A stretch of DNA of 64,000 nucleotides, taken from NCBI RefSeq assembly GCF_900111105.1, contig NZ_FOGC01000013.1, forward strand, positions 20,270 through 84,269. The letters are read 5' to 3'. How positions within the stretch are numbered: position 1 is the stretch's first letter; each line of letters begins with the position of its first letter. This document shows positions 18,799 through 30,951 of the stretch, piece by piece. A program made the position numbers and the translations under genes. The stretch is from Rosenbergiella nectarea (GTDB lineage: Bacteria > Pseudomonadota > Gammaproteobacteria > Enterobacterales > Enterobacteriaceae). Under the pieces are notes generated by a model. That model was not told where the DNA came from. It saw only the letters and a program-made list of their open reading frames with translations, and did no database searches.

Positions 18799-20364
18799 TT
18801 ACACCGGTTGAGTGCGGATCAGATAGTCGAAAGCACTTAATGCCGCTTTCGCGCCTTCCCCACTGGCAATAATGATTTGCTTATAGGGGACGGTGGTGCA
18901 ATCGCCGGCGGCGAAAATACCGGGTTGGTTAGTCTCACCGCGCGCATCAACAATAATCTCCCCCATCGGATTACGATCGATAACACCCTCTAACCACGCC
19001 GTATTCGGTAATAAACCAATTTGCACGAAGATCCCGGCAAGCGCCAGAGTATTCAGTTGTTCGGTTTTACGATCTTTCCATACCAGGCCAGTTACCTGTT
19101 GACCATCGCCCAACACCTCTTGGGTGTGCGCATTGACGATAATCTCAACATTAGGCAGGCTACGCAGTTTGCTCTGTAGCACCTGGTCAGCCTTCAGCGA
19201 ATCGGCAAACTCTAACAAGGTAACATGCTCGACCAGCCCTGCCAGATCGATGGCTGCCTCGACTCCGGAATTCCCACCGCCAACAACGGCAACACGTTTC
19301 CCTTTGAACAGCGGACCATCGCAATGGGGGCAATAGGTCACACCGCGCGTTCGGTAAGTCTCTTCACCCGGAACGCCCATATTTCGCCAGCGTGCGCCAG
19401 TGGCCACAATAATACTTTTCGCCTGTAGCGTTGCACCGCTGGCAGTTTTCAGTTGGTGAAGGCCGCCCTGCGCGTTGGCAGGAATAAGTTGGCTGGCTTG
19501 TTGGGCCTCGATAATATCAACCTGATAATCTTCAACATGGGTACGCAGCGCGGTCGCTAAACGACTCCCTTCGGTTTTCGGTACCGAGATATAGTTTTCA
19601 ATGTCGACCGTATCAAGCACCTGCCCACCGAAACGTTCGCCCATCAGGCCGGTCCGGATCCCTTTACGGGCGGTATAAATCGCGGCGGCCGCCCCCGCGG
19701 GACCGCTGCCGACGATTAAGACTTCGTAGGGGGCCTGCTCGGACAATGTTGCCGCTTGACGTGCCGCGGCACCGCTATCCACTTTATTAACGATTTCGGC
19801 TAACGTCATACGGCCATGGCCGAAACTTTCACCATTCAGTAATACCGCCGGCACGCCCATAATGTTGCGGTCGGCGATCTCTTGTTGGAATTGACCGCCA
19901 TCGATGGCGGTATGGTGAATACGCGGATTCAGGATCGACAGTAAATTGAGCGCCTGGACGACGTCCGGACAGTTATGGCAAGAGAGTGAATAGTAAGTCT
20001 CGAAATGCAATTCGTCTGGCAGCGCTTTAATTTGCTCCAGCAGCGCTTGGCTCTCTTTCGAAGGATGTCCACCGGTTAGTAATAGTGCCAGCACTAGTGA
20101 AGTAAATTCATGCCCCAAGGGCGAACCGGCAAACCGGGGACCGTGTCGTTGGCCTTGCGGCGTGATCAAAAAAGAGGGCTGACGAACGTCAGGTCGATTT
20201 TCCTCGATAAAGTTCACTTTGTCCGATAACCCAGCGATCTGCGTCAGAAGCTGGCGAATATCCGTCGAGGCGGCAGAGTGGTCAAGGGAGGCCACTAAAT
20301 CGACAGGTTGAGTGAGTTTTTCTAAATAGGTTTTTAATTGTGTTTGTAATTGAGTCTCTAACAT
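18799..20364 (-). CDS. ahpF: Alkyl hydroperoxide reductase subunit F
   Basis: NADH:peroxiredoxin oxidoreductase that recycles AhpC. The 521-aa protein equals the E. coli length. It has an N-terminal tandem thioredoxin-fold domain with the redox pair in SCHNCPDV, an FAD loop [18 protein letters not shown], the second redox pair YCPHCDGP and an NAD loop [12 protein letters not shown]. The start MLETQLQ at 20364 matches the family; the frame extends 11 codons upstream. It lies 65 bp behind ahpC and is likely co-transcribed from the OxyR-type promoter. Confidence 0.97.
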   Translation of the reverse strand: MLETQLQTQLKTYLEKLTQPVDLVASLDHSAASTDIRQLLTQIAGLSDKVNFIEENRPDVRQPSFLITPQGQRHGPRFAGSPLGHEFTSLVLALLLTGGHPSKESQALLEQIKALPDELHFETYYSLSCHNCPDVVQALNLLSILNPRIHHTAIDGGQFQQEIADRNIMGVPAVLLNGESFGHGRMTLAEIVNKVDSGAAARQAATLSEQAPYEVLIVGSGPAGAAAAIYTARKGIRTGLMGERFGGQVLDTVDIENYISVPKTEGSRLATALRTHVEDYQVDIIEAQQASQLIPANAQGGLHQLKTASGATLQAKSIIVATGARWRNMGVPGEETYRTRGVTYCPHCDGPLFKGKRVAVVGGGNSGVEAAIDLAGLVEHVTLLEFADSLKADQVLQSKLRSLPNVEIIVNAHTQEVLGDGQQVTGLVWKDRKTEQLNTLALAGIFVQIGLLPNTAWLEGVIDRNPMGEIIVDARGETNQPGIFAAGDCTTVPYKQIIIASGEGAKAALSAFDYLIRTQPV

Positions 20365-20429
20365 AATGCTCTCCCCGGATATAAAAACGGGCGCCATCGC
20401 GCCCGTAACACAGTACTACTCAGCGTGAC

Positions 20430-20993
20430 TTAGATTTTACCGACTAAGTCGAGAGAAGGGGCTAACGTCGCTTCGCCTTCTTTCCATTTTGCTGGGCACA
20501 CTTCGCCTGGGTGGCTAGCGACATATTGTGCCGCTTTCACTTTACGCAGCAGATCTGATGCATCACGGCCGATACCTTCTGCAGTGATCTCGACGGCTTG
20601 GATAATCCCTTCAGGATCGACGATAAAGGTTCCGCGATCAGCGAGGCCCTGTGCTTCGCGCATAATGTCAAAGTTACGCGTCAGGGCACCGGTCGGGTCA
20701 CCAATCATCGCGTAGTTGATTTTACCGATGGTTTCGGAGCTCCCGTGCCAAGCTTTGTGGGTGAAGTGGGTATCGGTGGAGACAGAGTAGATATCTACTC
20801 CAAGCTTTTGGAACTCATCGTAGTGGTCCGCGACGTCGCCTAACTCGGTAGGACAAACGAAGGTAAAGTCGGCAGGATAGAAGAAGAACACGCTCCATTT
20901 ACCTTCAACATCTTTTTCGGTCAGTTCAATAAATTGGCCTGCTTTAAAAGCCGTATTGCTAAAAGGTTTAATTTTGGTATTGATAATGGACAT
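20430..20993 (-). CDS. ahpC: Alkyl hydroperoxide reductase subunit C (peroxiredoxin)
   Basis: Typical 2-Cys peroxiredoxin, 187 aa as in E. coli, reducing H2O2 and organic peroxides. The peroxidatic cysteine is in [12 protein letters not shown] near residue 47, and the resolving cysteine is in GEVCPAKW near residue 166. It is the first gene of ahpCF on the minus strand. Upstream, between ahpC and mrp, lies a tandem OxyR-type site, consistent with peroxide induction. Confidence 0.98.
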   Translation of the reverse strand: MSIINTKIKPFSNTAFKAGQFIELTEKDVEGKWSVFFFYPADFTFVCPTELGDVADHYDEFQKLGVDIYSVSTDTHFTHKAWHGSSETIGKINYAMIGDPTGALTRNFDIMREAQGLADRGTFIVDPEGIIQAVEITAEGIGRDASDLLRKVKAAQYVASHPGEVCPAKWKEGEATLAPSLDLVGKI

Positions 20994-21050
20994 GATTGGC
21001 CTCCGCTAGAATAGTGTGGCTACCTTAAGTCACCCAGCTCGCTTAGGCCA

Positions 21051-21087
21051 ATCACTCCTATGTATTGGTTTAATCAGTAATACCTAT
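21051..21087 (-). promoter_or_regulatory. Predicted OxyR tetramer binding site of ahpCF
   Basis: On the minus strand two 15-bp units, ATAGGTATTACTGAT and ATACATAGGAGTGAT, are separated by exactly 7 bp. Both follow the pattern ATAn-n-T-nnn-A-n-TGAT, and the unit length and spacing equal the known OxyR motif (ATAGntnnnanCTAT, 7-bp gap). The distal end overlaps the mrp stop codon by one base. The distance to the ahpC start is 57 bp. Confidence 0.75.
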
Positions 21088-22196
21088 CAAAGAAGTCTAA
21101 TCGAAATATCTTCAGGGATAACATGGCCTTGCCAATAGAGCTGTGTCGCAATATTCTCAGCAATCTCGCGATACAATTCGCTAAAAGGCCCCGCCGGGTC
21201 CCTGGCCACGGTCGGCACGCCAGCATCCAAATCTTCCCGTAATTGAATATGCAGAGGCACTTTTCCGAGTACCGGGACGTTATAGTCGTCGCTGAGCGCT
21301 TTTGCCCCTTCGTGACCAAAGATCGCCTCTTGGTGTCCACAGTTTTGACAGATGTGTACGCTCATATTTTCAACAATGCCTAAGACGGGCACATCGACTT
21401 TATTGAACATTACCACCCCTTTGCGTGCATCCAATAAGGCGACATCTTGCGGAGTGGTCACCACTACCGCGCCGGTAACCGGAATATTTTGCGCCAACGT
21501 TAGCTGAATATCGCCCGTGCCCGGCGGCATATCCACCACCAAATAATCGAGATCTGGCCACAGTGTCTCGTTGAGCAGCTGCAATAACGCCTTACTGGCC
21601 ATGGGGCCTCGCCAGATCATCGCATTGTCGTCTGTGACCAAATAACCAATAGAGTTAGTCGCGAGTCCGTAACTCATAATAGGCGCCATATGTTTGCCAT
21701 CCGGCGATGATGGACGCTGGTCTGCAGTACCCAACATTTGCGGGAGTGAGGGACCGTATATATCGGCATCGAGTACCCCGACGCGTATCCCTTGGTCGGC
21801 AAGCGCTAGCGCGACATTCAGCGCGGTACTCGATTTGCCCACCCCACCTTTACCGGAACTCACGGCGATAATGTTTTTCACGCCCTTCGCGCCAGGCAGT
21901 TGCTTGACGCGCTGCAGCGTGGCGATACTGTAGTCGAGGTGCCAATCCACCTCGGTTGTACCCGTTACTTCTTTTAATAGAGGGGTCGCCCAAGCTTGCA
22001 GTGCCTTAAATCCCTGTGGCCAGGCGAACGGTAGCTGTAATTCAATATGCAGAGTGTGATCCAGTCGCACGGCATGCTGTAGCGCGTGAAGGTCGACCAG
22101 CGTTTGTCGTAAGGTGGGATGCGAAAACTGAGCAAGAAGCGGGTTAACGGTGTCACGCAAATCAGGGGACTGCGGGGATGAGGGGGCAAAAGACAT
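21087..22196 (-). CDS. mrp: Iron-sulfur cluster carrier ATPase Mrp/ApbC
   Basis: 369-aa P-loop NTPase that binds and transfers Fe-S clusters. The deviant Walker A is SSGKGGVGKSS near residue 107. The cluster-ligand pair is in HICQNCGHQ, and an N-terminal MIP18-like domain covers about residues 10-85. The start 22196 (MSFAPSS) is chosen because AGGAG precedes it by 7 bases and it yields the E. coli length; ATG 22217 would add seven residues over the ribosome site. It is divergent from metG as in E. coli. Confidence 0.96.
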   Translation of the reverse strand: MSFAPSSPQSPDLRDTVNPLLAQFSHPTLRQTLVDLHALQHAVRLDHTLHIELQLPFAWPQGFKALQAWATPLLKEVTGTTEVDWHLDYSIATLQRVKQLPGAKGVKNIIAVSSGKGGVGKSSTALNVALALADQGIRVGVLDADIYGPSLPQMLGTADQRPSSPDGKHMAPIMSYGLATNSIGYLVTDDNAMIWRGPMASKALLQLLNETLWPDLDYLVVDMPPGTGDIQLTLAQNIPVTGAVVVTTPQDVALLDARKGVVMFNKVDVPVLGIVENMSVHICQNCGHQEAIFGHEGAKALSDDYNVPVLGKVPLHIQLREDLDAGVPTVARDPAGPFSELYREIAENIATQLYWQGHVIPEDISIRLL

Positions 22197-22367
22197 GGCA
22201 TCGCTCCTAGAAGGCATCAGTTAAGCAAATAAGATGGTAACGCATCGGCTAATCTTATCAGATTCTTGCCGTCCATGCTGTTAGTTGACGTTAACCGTTT
22301 ACCTTGTCGGGGCCTTCAGTTACCATTCATTATTCCTTTTGTTCATCTACAGAAAGCTACGCAAATT

Positions 22368-24431
22368 ATGACTCAAGCCACAAAAAAATTACTGGTCACC
22401 TGTGCCCTGCCTTACGCCAACGGCTCAATTCACCTTGGGCATATGCTAGAGCATATCCAAGCGGATATATGGGTAAGGTATCAGCGAATGCGTGGCAACA
22501 CTGCCTGGTTTATCTGTGCGGATGATGCACATGGCACCCCTATTATGTTGAAAGCCCAACAACTGGGCGTGACACCTGAAGCGATGATCGCAGAAATGAG
22601 CGCCGAACATCAGCGCGATTTTGCTGGCTTTAATATTAGCTACGATAACTATCACTCGACGCATTGCGAAGAGAATCGCCAGCTTTCTGAACTTATCTAT
22701 GGTCGCCTTAAGGGCAATGGTTTGATCAAAAATCGCACCATCTCCCAGCTTTACGACCCCGAAAAAGGGATGTTTTTGCCTGATCGCTTTGTGAAAGGCA
22801 CCTGTCCAAAATGTAAAGCGGCCGATCAGTATGGTGACAACTGCGAGGTCTGCAGTGCCACCTATAGCCCAACCGAGCTAATCGATCCGAAATCCGTGGT
22901 CTCCGGCGCGACACCGGTAATGCGCGACTCCGAGCATTTCTTCTTCGACCTGCCTTCTTTCTCAGAAATGTTGAAAGCGTGGACCCGCTCAGGTGCCCTG
23001 CAGGAACAAGTCGCCAATAAAATGCAAGAGTGGTTCGAAACTGGCTTACAGCAGTGGGATATCTCCCGCGATGCCCCTTACTTCGGTTTTGAAATCCCGG
23101 ATGCGCCTGGAAAATATTTCTACGTCTGGCTTGATGCCCCTATCGGCTACATGGGCTCGTTCCGTAACCTATGCAATAAACGCTCTGATATCGATTTTGA
23201 TGAGTATTGGAAAAAAGACTCGACGACTGAGCTGTACCATTTTATCGGTAAAGATATTGTCTATTTCCACAGCTTATTCTGGCCAGCAATGCTCGAAGGC
23301 AGTGACCATCGTAAACCGACCAACTTGTTCGTTCACGGGTACGTGACGGTGAACGGCGCGAAGATGTCTAAATCTCGGGGCACCTTTATTAAGGCGAGCA
23401 CCTGGTTAGAACATCTGGATGCGGACAGCCTGCGTTATTACTATGCGGCCAAGCTCTCTTCTCGTATCGATGATATCGACCTGAATTTAGAAGATTACGT
23501 CCAGCGGGTAAACGCTGATGTGGTCAATAAAGTGGTGAATCTTGCTTCACGGAATGCCGGCTTTATTACCAAGCGTTTCGATGGACAGTTAGCCGCAGAA
23601 TTAGATGATCCGGCGCTGTATCAACGCTTTGTTGAGGCGTCAACCTCGATTGGCGAGGCATGGGAAAGCCGCGAGTTCAGCCGTGCTATTCGCGAAATCA
23701 TGGCCTTGGCCGATGAAGCGAACCGCTATGTTGATGAACAAGCGCCTTGGGTTGTGGCGAAACAAGAAGATAGCGATGCAAAACTGCAGGCGATCTGCTC
23801 GATGGGTATTCACCTGTTCCGGGTCTTAATGACCTGGTTAAAACCGGTGCTGCCTGCGCTGAGCGAACGTGCCGAGGCATTTTTACAAAGCACGTTAACT
23901 TGGGAGTCAATCGCAGAACCGCTGCTTGGCCATCGTGTCGCGCCGTTTAAAGCACTGTATCAACGTATTGAGATGGCAAAAGTCGAGGCACTGATTGATG
24001 CCTCAAAACAAGACGCCGACGCGGCGGCCCCTGCACCGCAGGCGGCTAAAAAAGCGGAGAAAAAATCCGCGGCTCCGGTGGTAACCGAAGAAGCGACCTC
24101 TGGCCCGATCAGCATTGATGATTTTGCCAAGGTTGATATGCGGGTTGCGCTGATCGAAGTTGCCGAACGGGTAGAGGGATCCGATAAATTACTGCGACTG
24201 ATGCTGGATGTCGGCGGCGAAAAACGTCAGATTTTCTCTGGGATCCGTGCCGCTTACCCCGATCCGTCAGTGTTAGTCGGACGCTTGACCATCATCGTCG
24301 CTAACCTCGCGCCGCGTAAGATGCGTTTTGGCGTCTCGGAAGGGATGGTACTGTCTGCCGGGAATGGCGGAGCCGACCTCTTTATCCTTTCGGCTGACAG
24401 TGGCGCAACGCCTGGCATGCCAGTACGCTAA
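22368..24431 (+). CDS. metG: Methionyl-tRNA synthetase
   Basis: 687-aa class I synthetase charging tRNA-Met. The HIGH-like motif is HLGH in [13 protein letters not shown]. The zinc knuckle is CPKC...CEVC near residues 145-160. The activation motif is KMSKSRG near residue 333. A linker rich in Ala/Lys (residues about 550-575) leads to a C-terminal EMAP-II-like tRNA-binding and dimerisation domain ([14 protein letters not shown]). The start MTQATKKL at 22368 matches the family. An efficient terminator follows. Confidence 0.98.
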   Translation: MTQATKKLLVTCALPYANGSIHLGHMLEHIQADIWVRYQRMRGNTAWFICADDAHGTPIMLKAQQLGVTPEAMIAEMSAEHQRDFAGFNISYDNYHSTHCEENRQLSELIYGRLKGNGLIKNRTISQLYDPEKGMFLPDRFVKGTCPKCKAADQYGDNCEVCSATYSPTELIDPKSVVSGATPVMRDSEHFFFDLPSFSEMLKAWTRSGALQEQVANKMQEWFETGLQQWDISRDAPYFGFEIPDAPGKYFYVWLDAPIGYMGSFRNLCNKRSDIDFDEYWKKDSTTELYHFIGKDIVYFHSLFWPAMLEGSDHRKPTNLFVHGYVTVNGAKMSKSRGTFIKASTWLEHLDADSLRYYYAAKLSSRIDDIDLNLEDYVQRVNADVVNKVVNLASRNAGFITKRFDGQLAAELDDPALYQRFVEASTSIGEAWESREFSRAIREIMALADEANRYVDEQAPWVVAKQEDSDAKLQAICSMGIHLFRVLMTWLKPVLPALSERAEAFLQSTLTWESIAEPLLGHRVAPFKALYQRIEMAKVEALIDASKQDADAAAPAPQAAKKAEKKSAAPVVTEEATSGPISIDDFAKVDMRVALIEVAERVEGSDKLLRLMLDVGGEKRQIFSGIRAAYPDPSVLVGRLTIIVANLAPRKMRFGVSEGMVLSAGNGGADLFILSADSGATPGMPVR

Positions 24432-24446
24432 GCGTTGATTGAACTT

Positions 24447-24473
24447 AAGCCGGGCGATGCCCGGCTTTTTTTT
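24447..24473 (+). terminator. Rho-independent terminator of metG
   Basis: Stem AAGCCGGGC (24447-24455) / GCCCGGCTT (24459-24467) with a GAT loop and a run of eight T including the stem end. It sits 15 bases after the metG stop and just before the cdd ribosome site. Confidence 0.92.
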
Positions 24474-24497
24474 CCATTACAGAATGAGAAAACTATC

Positions 24498-25388
24498 ATG
24501 AACGATAGCTTACTTAATGCCCTCCAGCGCTGCACACCTCGACTCGGCGAAGCCTTACGTCCCTATGTTATGGCCGATACCTTCAAGGCCAGTTTCAGTG
24601 CCGAAGAGGTGAGCGCACTGCAACAGGCCAGCGGTCTATCAGCAACAGAATTAGCCTTAGCATTGCTGCCACTCGCCGCAAGCTATGCCATTACCCCGCT
24701 CTCACACTTCAACGTTGGGGCGATTGCTCAAGGGATCAGTGGGCGCTGGTATCTTGGCGCCAATATGGAGTTTGCGTCAGCGCCCATACAGCAAACCATC
24801 CATGCCGAACAAAGTGCCATCAACCATGCGTGGATGTGTAATGAACCACAGTTAACCGCCGTGACGGTCAACTACACCCCTTGCGGCCATTGTCGCCAAT
24901 TTATGAATGAGCTAAATAGCGCACAGCAGCTCACGATTCATCTACCGGGCTGCGCCCCACAAACCTTGCACGATTATCTCCCTAACGCTTTCGGGCCTAA
25001 AGACTTAGGGATTACCGACACCCTGTTCGACCCGCAGGCACACCCCTTTGCCGCACAGTCTGACCCGTTGATAGAGGCCGCGATAGATGCCGCTAGCCAG
25101 AGCTATGCCCCCTACACGCGCGCCTACAGCGGTATTGCGTTACAAATAGATGGCGAACACTGGGTCACTGGCCGCTATGCAGAAAATGCTGCCTTCAATC
25201 CGAGCCTGCCCCCGCTACAAAGTGCGCTGATCATGTTGCAATTACAGGGTTACCCGGTCAGTGCGATTACCCGTGCTGTATTAGTTGAAGTCAGCGATGC
25301 GGCACTCTCTCAACAGTCAGCCAGTGCCGCCATCTTGACTGCATTAGGAGGCTATTCTTTAGAAACGGTGACAGTTTTTTCAAAGTGA
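24498..25388 (+). CDS. cdd: Cytidine deaminase
   Basis: 296-aa homodimeric cytidine/deoxycytidine deaminase, a pyrimidine-salvage enzyme giving uridine and ammonia. The zinc site is HAEQSAINHAW (His and proton-shuttling Glu) with TPCGHCRQF (two Cys). The E. coli-type second, degenerate domain makes the C-terminal half. The length matches E. coli (294). It follows the metG terminator, so it should have its own promoter within about 30 bp, or receive readthrough. It complements udk in this window. Confidence 0.97.
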   Translation: MNDSLLNALQRCTPRLGEALRPYVMADTFKASFSAEEVSALQQASGLSATELALALLPLAASYAITPLSHFNVGAIAQGISGRWYLGANMEFASAPIQQTIHAEQSAINHAWMCNEPQLTAVTVNYTPCGHCRQFMNELNSAQQLTIHLPGCAPQTLHDYLPNAFGPKDLGITDTLFDPQAHPFAAQSDPLIEAAIDAASQSYAPYTRAYSGIALQIDGEHWVTGRYAENAAFNPSLPPLQSALIMLQLQGYPVSAITRAVLVEVSDAALSQQSASAAILTALGGYSLETVTVFSK

Positions 25389-25501
25389 TAACGTTCGGTT
25401 AAATTTGGTAAGAAAGTGACTCAATGCGCGGAAAACCTCCGTCGTGGGGACTATAGTTAGACGACATCCCGTCACACACCGACCCCATTACGGAGTAAAG
25501 C

Positions 25502-27199
25502 ATGGAATTGGAGTATGAAAGCGAACGTCCCCTCTATATCCCCTACGCTGGGCCAATTTTATTAGAGTTTCCGCTACTTAATAAAGGCAGTGCCTTTAGC
25601 CAAGACGAACGCGCCGCTTTTAACCTTAATGGTTTATTGCCCGATACCGTTGAAACGATCGATGAACAAGCCGAGCGTGCATGGCAGCAGTTCAATGCAT
25701 TCCTGAACGACGACGATAAGCACGTTTTCCTGCGTAACATACAAGATACCAATGAGACGCTGTTTTACCGCTTAATCGATGATCATCTCGAAGAGATGAT
25801 GCCCATCATCTACACCCCTACCGTGGGCAGTGCCTGTGAACACTTCTCCGAGATATATCGCCGCGCGCGCGGCGTCTTTATCTCCTACCCGCAACGCGAT
25901 CATATTGAAGATATGTTGCAAAACGCCACCAAACAGAATGTTAAAGTCATCGTCGTCACCGACGGTGAGCGCATCTTGGGACTGGGTGACTTAGGTATCG
26001 GCGGAATGGGAATACCGATTGGTAAGTTGTCACTCTATACGGCCTGTGGCGGCATCAGCCCCGCGTATACACTGCCGATCGTTCTCGACGTGGGCACCAA
26101 TAATCAGCAACTTTTAAACGACCCGTTATACATGGGTTGGCGTCATCCGCGGATCACCGGCGAAGAATATGAGAGTTTCGTTGCAGACTTTATTTCTGCT
26201 GTTAAACGCCGCTGGCCTAACGTCCTCTTGCAATTTGAAGACTTTGCGCAGAAGAACGCCATGCCATTATTGGAACGCTATCACGATGAGCTATGCTGCT
26301 TCAATGATGATATCCAAGGTACGGCTGCCGTCGCCGTGGGTACTCTAGTCGCCGCCAGCCGCGCCGCAGGGACTAAGCTCTCTGACCAACGCGTCGCATT
26401 TCTCGGCGCAGGGTCCGCCGGATGTGGGATTGCCGAACAAATCGTCAAGGAGATGCAACATGAGGGGCTGTCTGAAAAAGAGGCTCGTGCGCGCGTCTTT
26501 ATGGTTGATCGCTATGGCTTACTTACCGACAAGCTGACAAACCTGCTCGACTTTCAACAGCGCTTAAGCCAGTCTTCCTCGGCACTCAGTGATTGGCAGA
26601 GTGATAACGACGATTACTCCTTGCTCGATGTGGTACGTAATGCCCACCCCTCGATCCTCATTGGGGTGTCAGGACAGCCTGGGTTATTCACTGAAGAGAT
26701 TATTCGTGAAATGGTCAAGCACTGTGACACACCAATTGTCATGCCGCTGTCAAATCCAACCTCTCGCGCAGAAGCGACCCCTACCGATATTTTAACCTGG
26801 ACCGAAGGCAAAGCCTTAGTCGCGACCGGCAGTCCTTTTGGTACGGTGACGTGGCAAGGTCAAAAGATTGCGATAGCACAGTGTAATAACGCTTATATCT
26901 TTCCCGGTATTGGCTTAGGCGTGATTGCCAGCGGCGCTAAGCGGGTGACGGAAAATATGCTGCTCAGTGCCTGCCGAGCACTGGCCGATTATTCACCTAA
27001 AGCTCAACACGGTGAAGGCCCTATCCTGCCACCGATTACCGAGATCCAGTCGGTGTCTAAGCATATCGCCGTGAAAGTGGCTTTAGCTGCACAGCAAGAT
27101 GGTGTGGCAACACAACGCAGCGAAGAACAGATTAAGGAAGCCGTCGAGGCCAACTTCTGGAAGCCTCACTATCGGCAATATCGCCGAGCGTCGATTTAA
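25502..27199 (+). CDS. maeA: NAD-dependent malic enzyme
   Basis: 565-aa oxaloacetate-decarboxylating malate dehydrogenase (EC 1.1.1.38 type) converting malate to pyruvate with NAD. It shows [14 protein letters not shown] near residue 103, the metal/substrate region [17 protein letters not shown] with [11 protein letters not shown], and the NAD loop [12 protein letters not shown]. The length equals E. coli MaeA (SfcA). The start has GGAG (in CGGAGTAAAGC) at normal spacing. It stands as a single gene between cdd and sanA. Confidence 0.97.
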   Translation: MELEYESERPLYIPYAGPILLEFPLLNKGSAFSQDERAAFNLNGLLPDTVETIDEQAERAWQQFNAFLNDDDKHVFLRNIQDTNETLFYRLIDDHLEEMMPIIYTPTVGSACEHFSEIYRRARGVFISYPQRDHIEDMLQNATKQNVKVIVVTDGERILGLGDLGIGGMGIPIGKLSLYTACGGISPAYTLPIVLDVGTNNQQLLNDPLYMGWRHPRITGEEYESFVADFISAVKRRWPNVLLQFEDFAQKNAMPLLERYHDELCCFNDDIQGTAAVAVGTLVAASRAAGTKLSDQRVAFLGAGSAGCGIAEQIVKEMQHEGLSEKEARARVFMVDRYGLLTDKLTNLLDFQQRLSQSSSALSDWQSDNDDYSLLDVVRNAHPSILIGVSGQPGLFTEEIIREMVKHCDTPIVMPLSNPTSRAEATPTDILTWTEGKALVATGSPFGTVTWQGQKIAIAQCNNAYIFPGIGLGVIASGAKRVTENMLLSACRALADYSPKAQHGEGPILPPITEIQSVSKHIAVKVALAAQQDGVATQRSEEQIKEAVEANFWKPHYRQYRRASI

Positions 27200-27250
27200 T
27201 CGTCCTAAAGGTAAGTCATTACGTTGGCTTACCTTGATCTCCTTGCCTGA

Positions 27251-29153
<1,903 letters not shown>

Positions 29154-29202
29154 AAGTGTGAGCGTCTCAATCAGGCCAGGAAGATCCCTGGCCGCGGGGG
29201 GA

Positions 29203-29868
29203 TTAGTTATTACGAATGGTGCGCAAGAACTCTTGACGCGTATTTTGGCTTGATTTAAATAACCCGCCTAACGAGGTTGTGGTCGTGGCACTGGTGGCAT
29301 CTTTCACCCCACGCGCCTTAACACAGTAATGTACTGCATCGATACAGACTGCGACATTGTTGGTGCCCAGTAAGGTTTGTAGGGCCACTAACACCTGTTG
29401 TGTTAAGCGTTCTTGTACTTGCGGGCGCTCGGCAAAGAATTGGACGATACGGTTAATTTTGGATAAACCGATCACTTTATCTTTCGGGATATAGGCCACT
29501 GTCGCTTTACCATCGATAGTCACAAAGTGATGTTCACAAGTACTGGTCAACGTAATGTCGCGCACAGTGACCATCTCATCAACATTCATCTTGTTTTCGA
29601 TAACGGTAATCTTCGGGAAGTTGGCATAATCCAAGCCAGAGAAAATCTCATCGACGTACATTTTCGCTAAGCGATTAGGGGTTTCCATTAAACTGTCATC
29701 GGTGAGGTCAAGATTAAGCAGCAACATCACTTCACGCATATGTTCCGCTATTTTTTGCTTGCGTTGTTGGCTGTCTTGGCTGTTTACCGGCGCATTGAGG
29801 GGGGTTTCAAGCCCGCGAGCCAGCAACGCATCATGGACCAGCATCGCTTCCTGACTTAATTCGGACAT
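29203..29868 (-). CDS. folE: GTP cyclohydrolase I
   Basis: First enzyme of tetrahydrofolate synthesis, GTP to dihydroneopterin triphosphate. The 221-aa protein matches E. coli (222). It shows the zinc ligands in [12 protein letters not shown] and [14 protein letters not shown], plus the GLSKINRIV substrate motif. The start MSELSQEAM at 29868 aligns with the family; the frame extends 17 codons upstream without support. It is divergent from the LysR gene that follows. Confidence 0.97.
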   Translation of the reverse strand: MSELSQEAMLVHDALLARGLETPLNAPVNSQDSQQRKQKIAEHMREVMLLLNLDLTDDSLMETPNRLAKMYVDEIFSGLDYANFPKITVIENKMNVDEMVTVRDITLTSTCEHHFVTIDGKATVAYIPKDKVIGLSKINRIVQFFAERPQVQERLTQQVLVALQTLLGTNNVAVCIDAVHYCVKARGVKDATSATTTTSLGGLFKSSQNTRQEFLRTIRNN

Positions 29869-30051
29869 CGTCTTAATTCTCCAACAGGTGTTACACCCGT
29901 CAATATCGGTACGGGTCATCTTTTGTCATATTGTGAAGCAGTCAGCGCGGTTAATCCAGCCCTTACATCAATTGTTCGCATTTACCGACAGCTTGAGTCC
30001 TGCGTCAACTGCTTCTACACTAGGCTCTTGACCGACACTCAAGGCGATGTA

Positions 30052-30918
30052 ATGGATCTCGTACAATTAAAGATGTTTTGTGCTGTGGCGGAATGCGGTT
30101 CGATAGTGAAGGCAGCAGAAAAGTTACATCGTGTGCCCTCCAACCTCACTACGCGTCTTAAACAGCTTGAGGAAGAAGTCGGCAACGCGCTGTTCATTCG
30201 TGAAAAACAGCGGTTACGGCTATCGCCGATCGGCCATGACTTTTTACATTATGCACGTAAAATCCTGCAACTGAGCGAAGAAGCTTTACAGCTCTCCCGA
30301 TCTGCTCAGCCCTGCGGCACCTTAACGCTCGGGAGCCTTGAGAGTGTTGCGGCAACCCGCTTACCCGCATTACTCTCTGCTTATCATCAACGCTACCCCG
30401 CCGTGCAACTCTCTTTAGTGACGGGGACTTCTGGCGAGATCCTTGATGGGGTGGTTAAAGGAGAATTGGCGGTAGCCTTAACCGATCAGCCTTCGCCACG
30501 CCCCGATGTGATCTGTGGTCATCATTATCGCGATCGCTTAGTGTTGATCACGAGTCCGTCCCACTCGCCGGTCACTGTCGCACAGGATGTGATAGGAGAG
30601 ACTTTTTTTGCCTTTCGCAGTAGCTGTTCTTATCGTCATCGCTTAGAACATTGGTTCGCGCAAGCGGGCGTGACACCGGGCCCCATTATGGAAATACAGT
30701 CTTATCATGCCATGTTAGCTTGCGTGGCTGGAGGGGCGGGTCTTGCGGTGATCCCACACTCATTATTGAGTAAACTTACCGACCATGCGCGAGTCGCCGT
30801 TCATCAGCTACCTGACAATATCAGCCACCTGCATACAGGGTTGATTTGGCGTCATGAAGGGGAGTCACCCAATGTGAGGGCATTAAGCACATTGATGGCG
30901 GAAATCTATCCAGACTAA
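30052..30918 (+). CDS. LysR family regulator, PtrR/YneJ-like
   Basis: 288-aa LysR protein. Its N-terminal winged helix has MFCAVAECGSIVKAAEKLHRVPSNLTTRLKQLEEE; the VPSNLTTR recognition-helix sequence is characteristic of the YneJ/PtrR group, which in E. coli controls fnrS and neighbouring genes. The effector-binding domain covers residues 90-285. Start 30052 is preferred because AAGG lies 7 bases upstream and it aligns with the family; the frame runs 43 codons further up. There is no gene of an obvious target pathway beside it apart from lysP, so the regulon is unknown. Confidence 0.8.
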   Translation: MDLVQLKMFCAVAECGSIVKAAEKLHRVPSNLTTRLKQLEEEVGNALFIREKQRLRLSPIGHDFLHYARKILQLSEEALQLSRSAQPCGTLTLGSLESVAATRLPALLSAYHQRYPAVQLSLVTGTSGEILDGVVKGELAVALTDQPSPRPDVICGHHYRDRLVLITSPSHSPVTVAQDVIGETFFAFRSSCSYRHRLEHWFAQAGVTPGPIMEIQSYHAMLACVAGGAGLAVIPHSLLSKLTDHARVAVHQLPDNISHLHTGLIWRHEGESPNVRALSTLMAEIYPD

Positions 30919-30951
30919 GGCCAGGGGCATTGCGCGCCCTGGCCCCTGACA

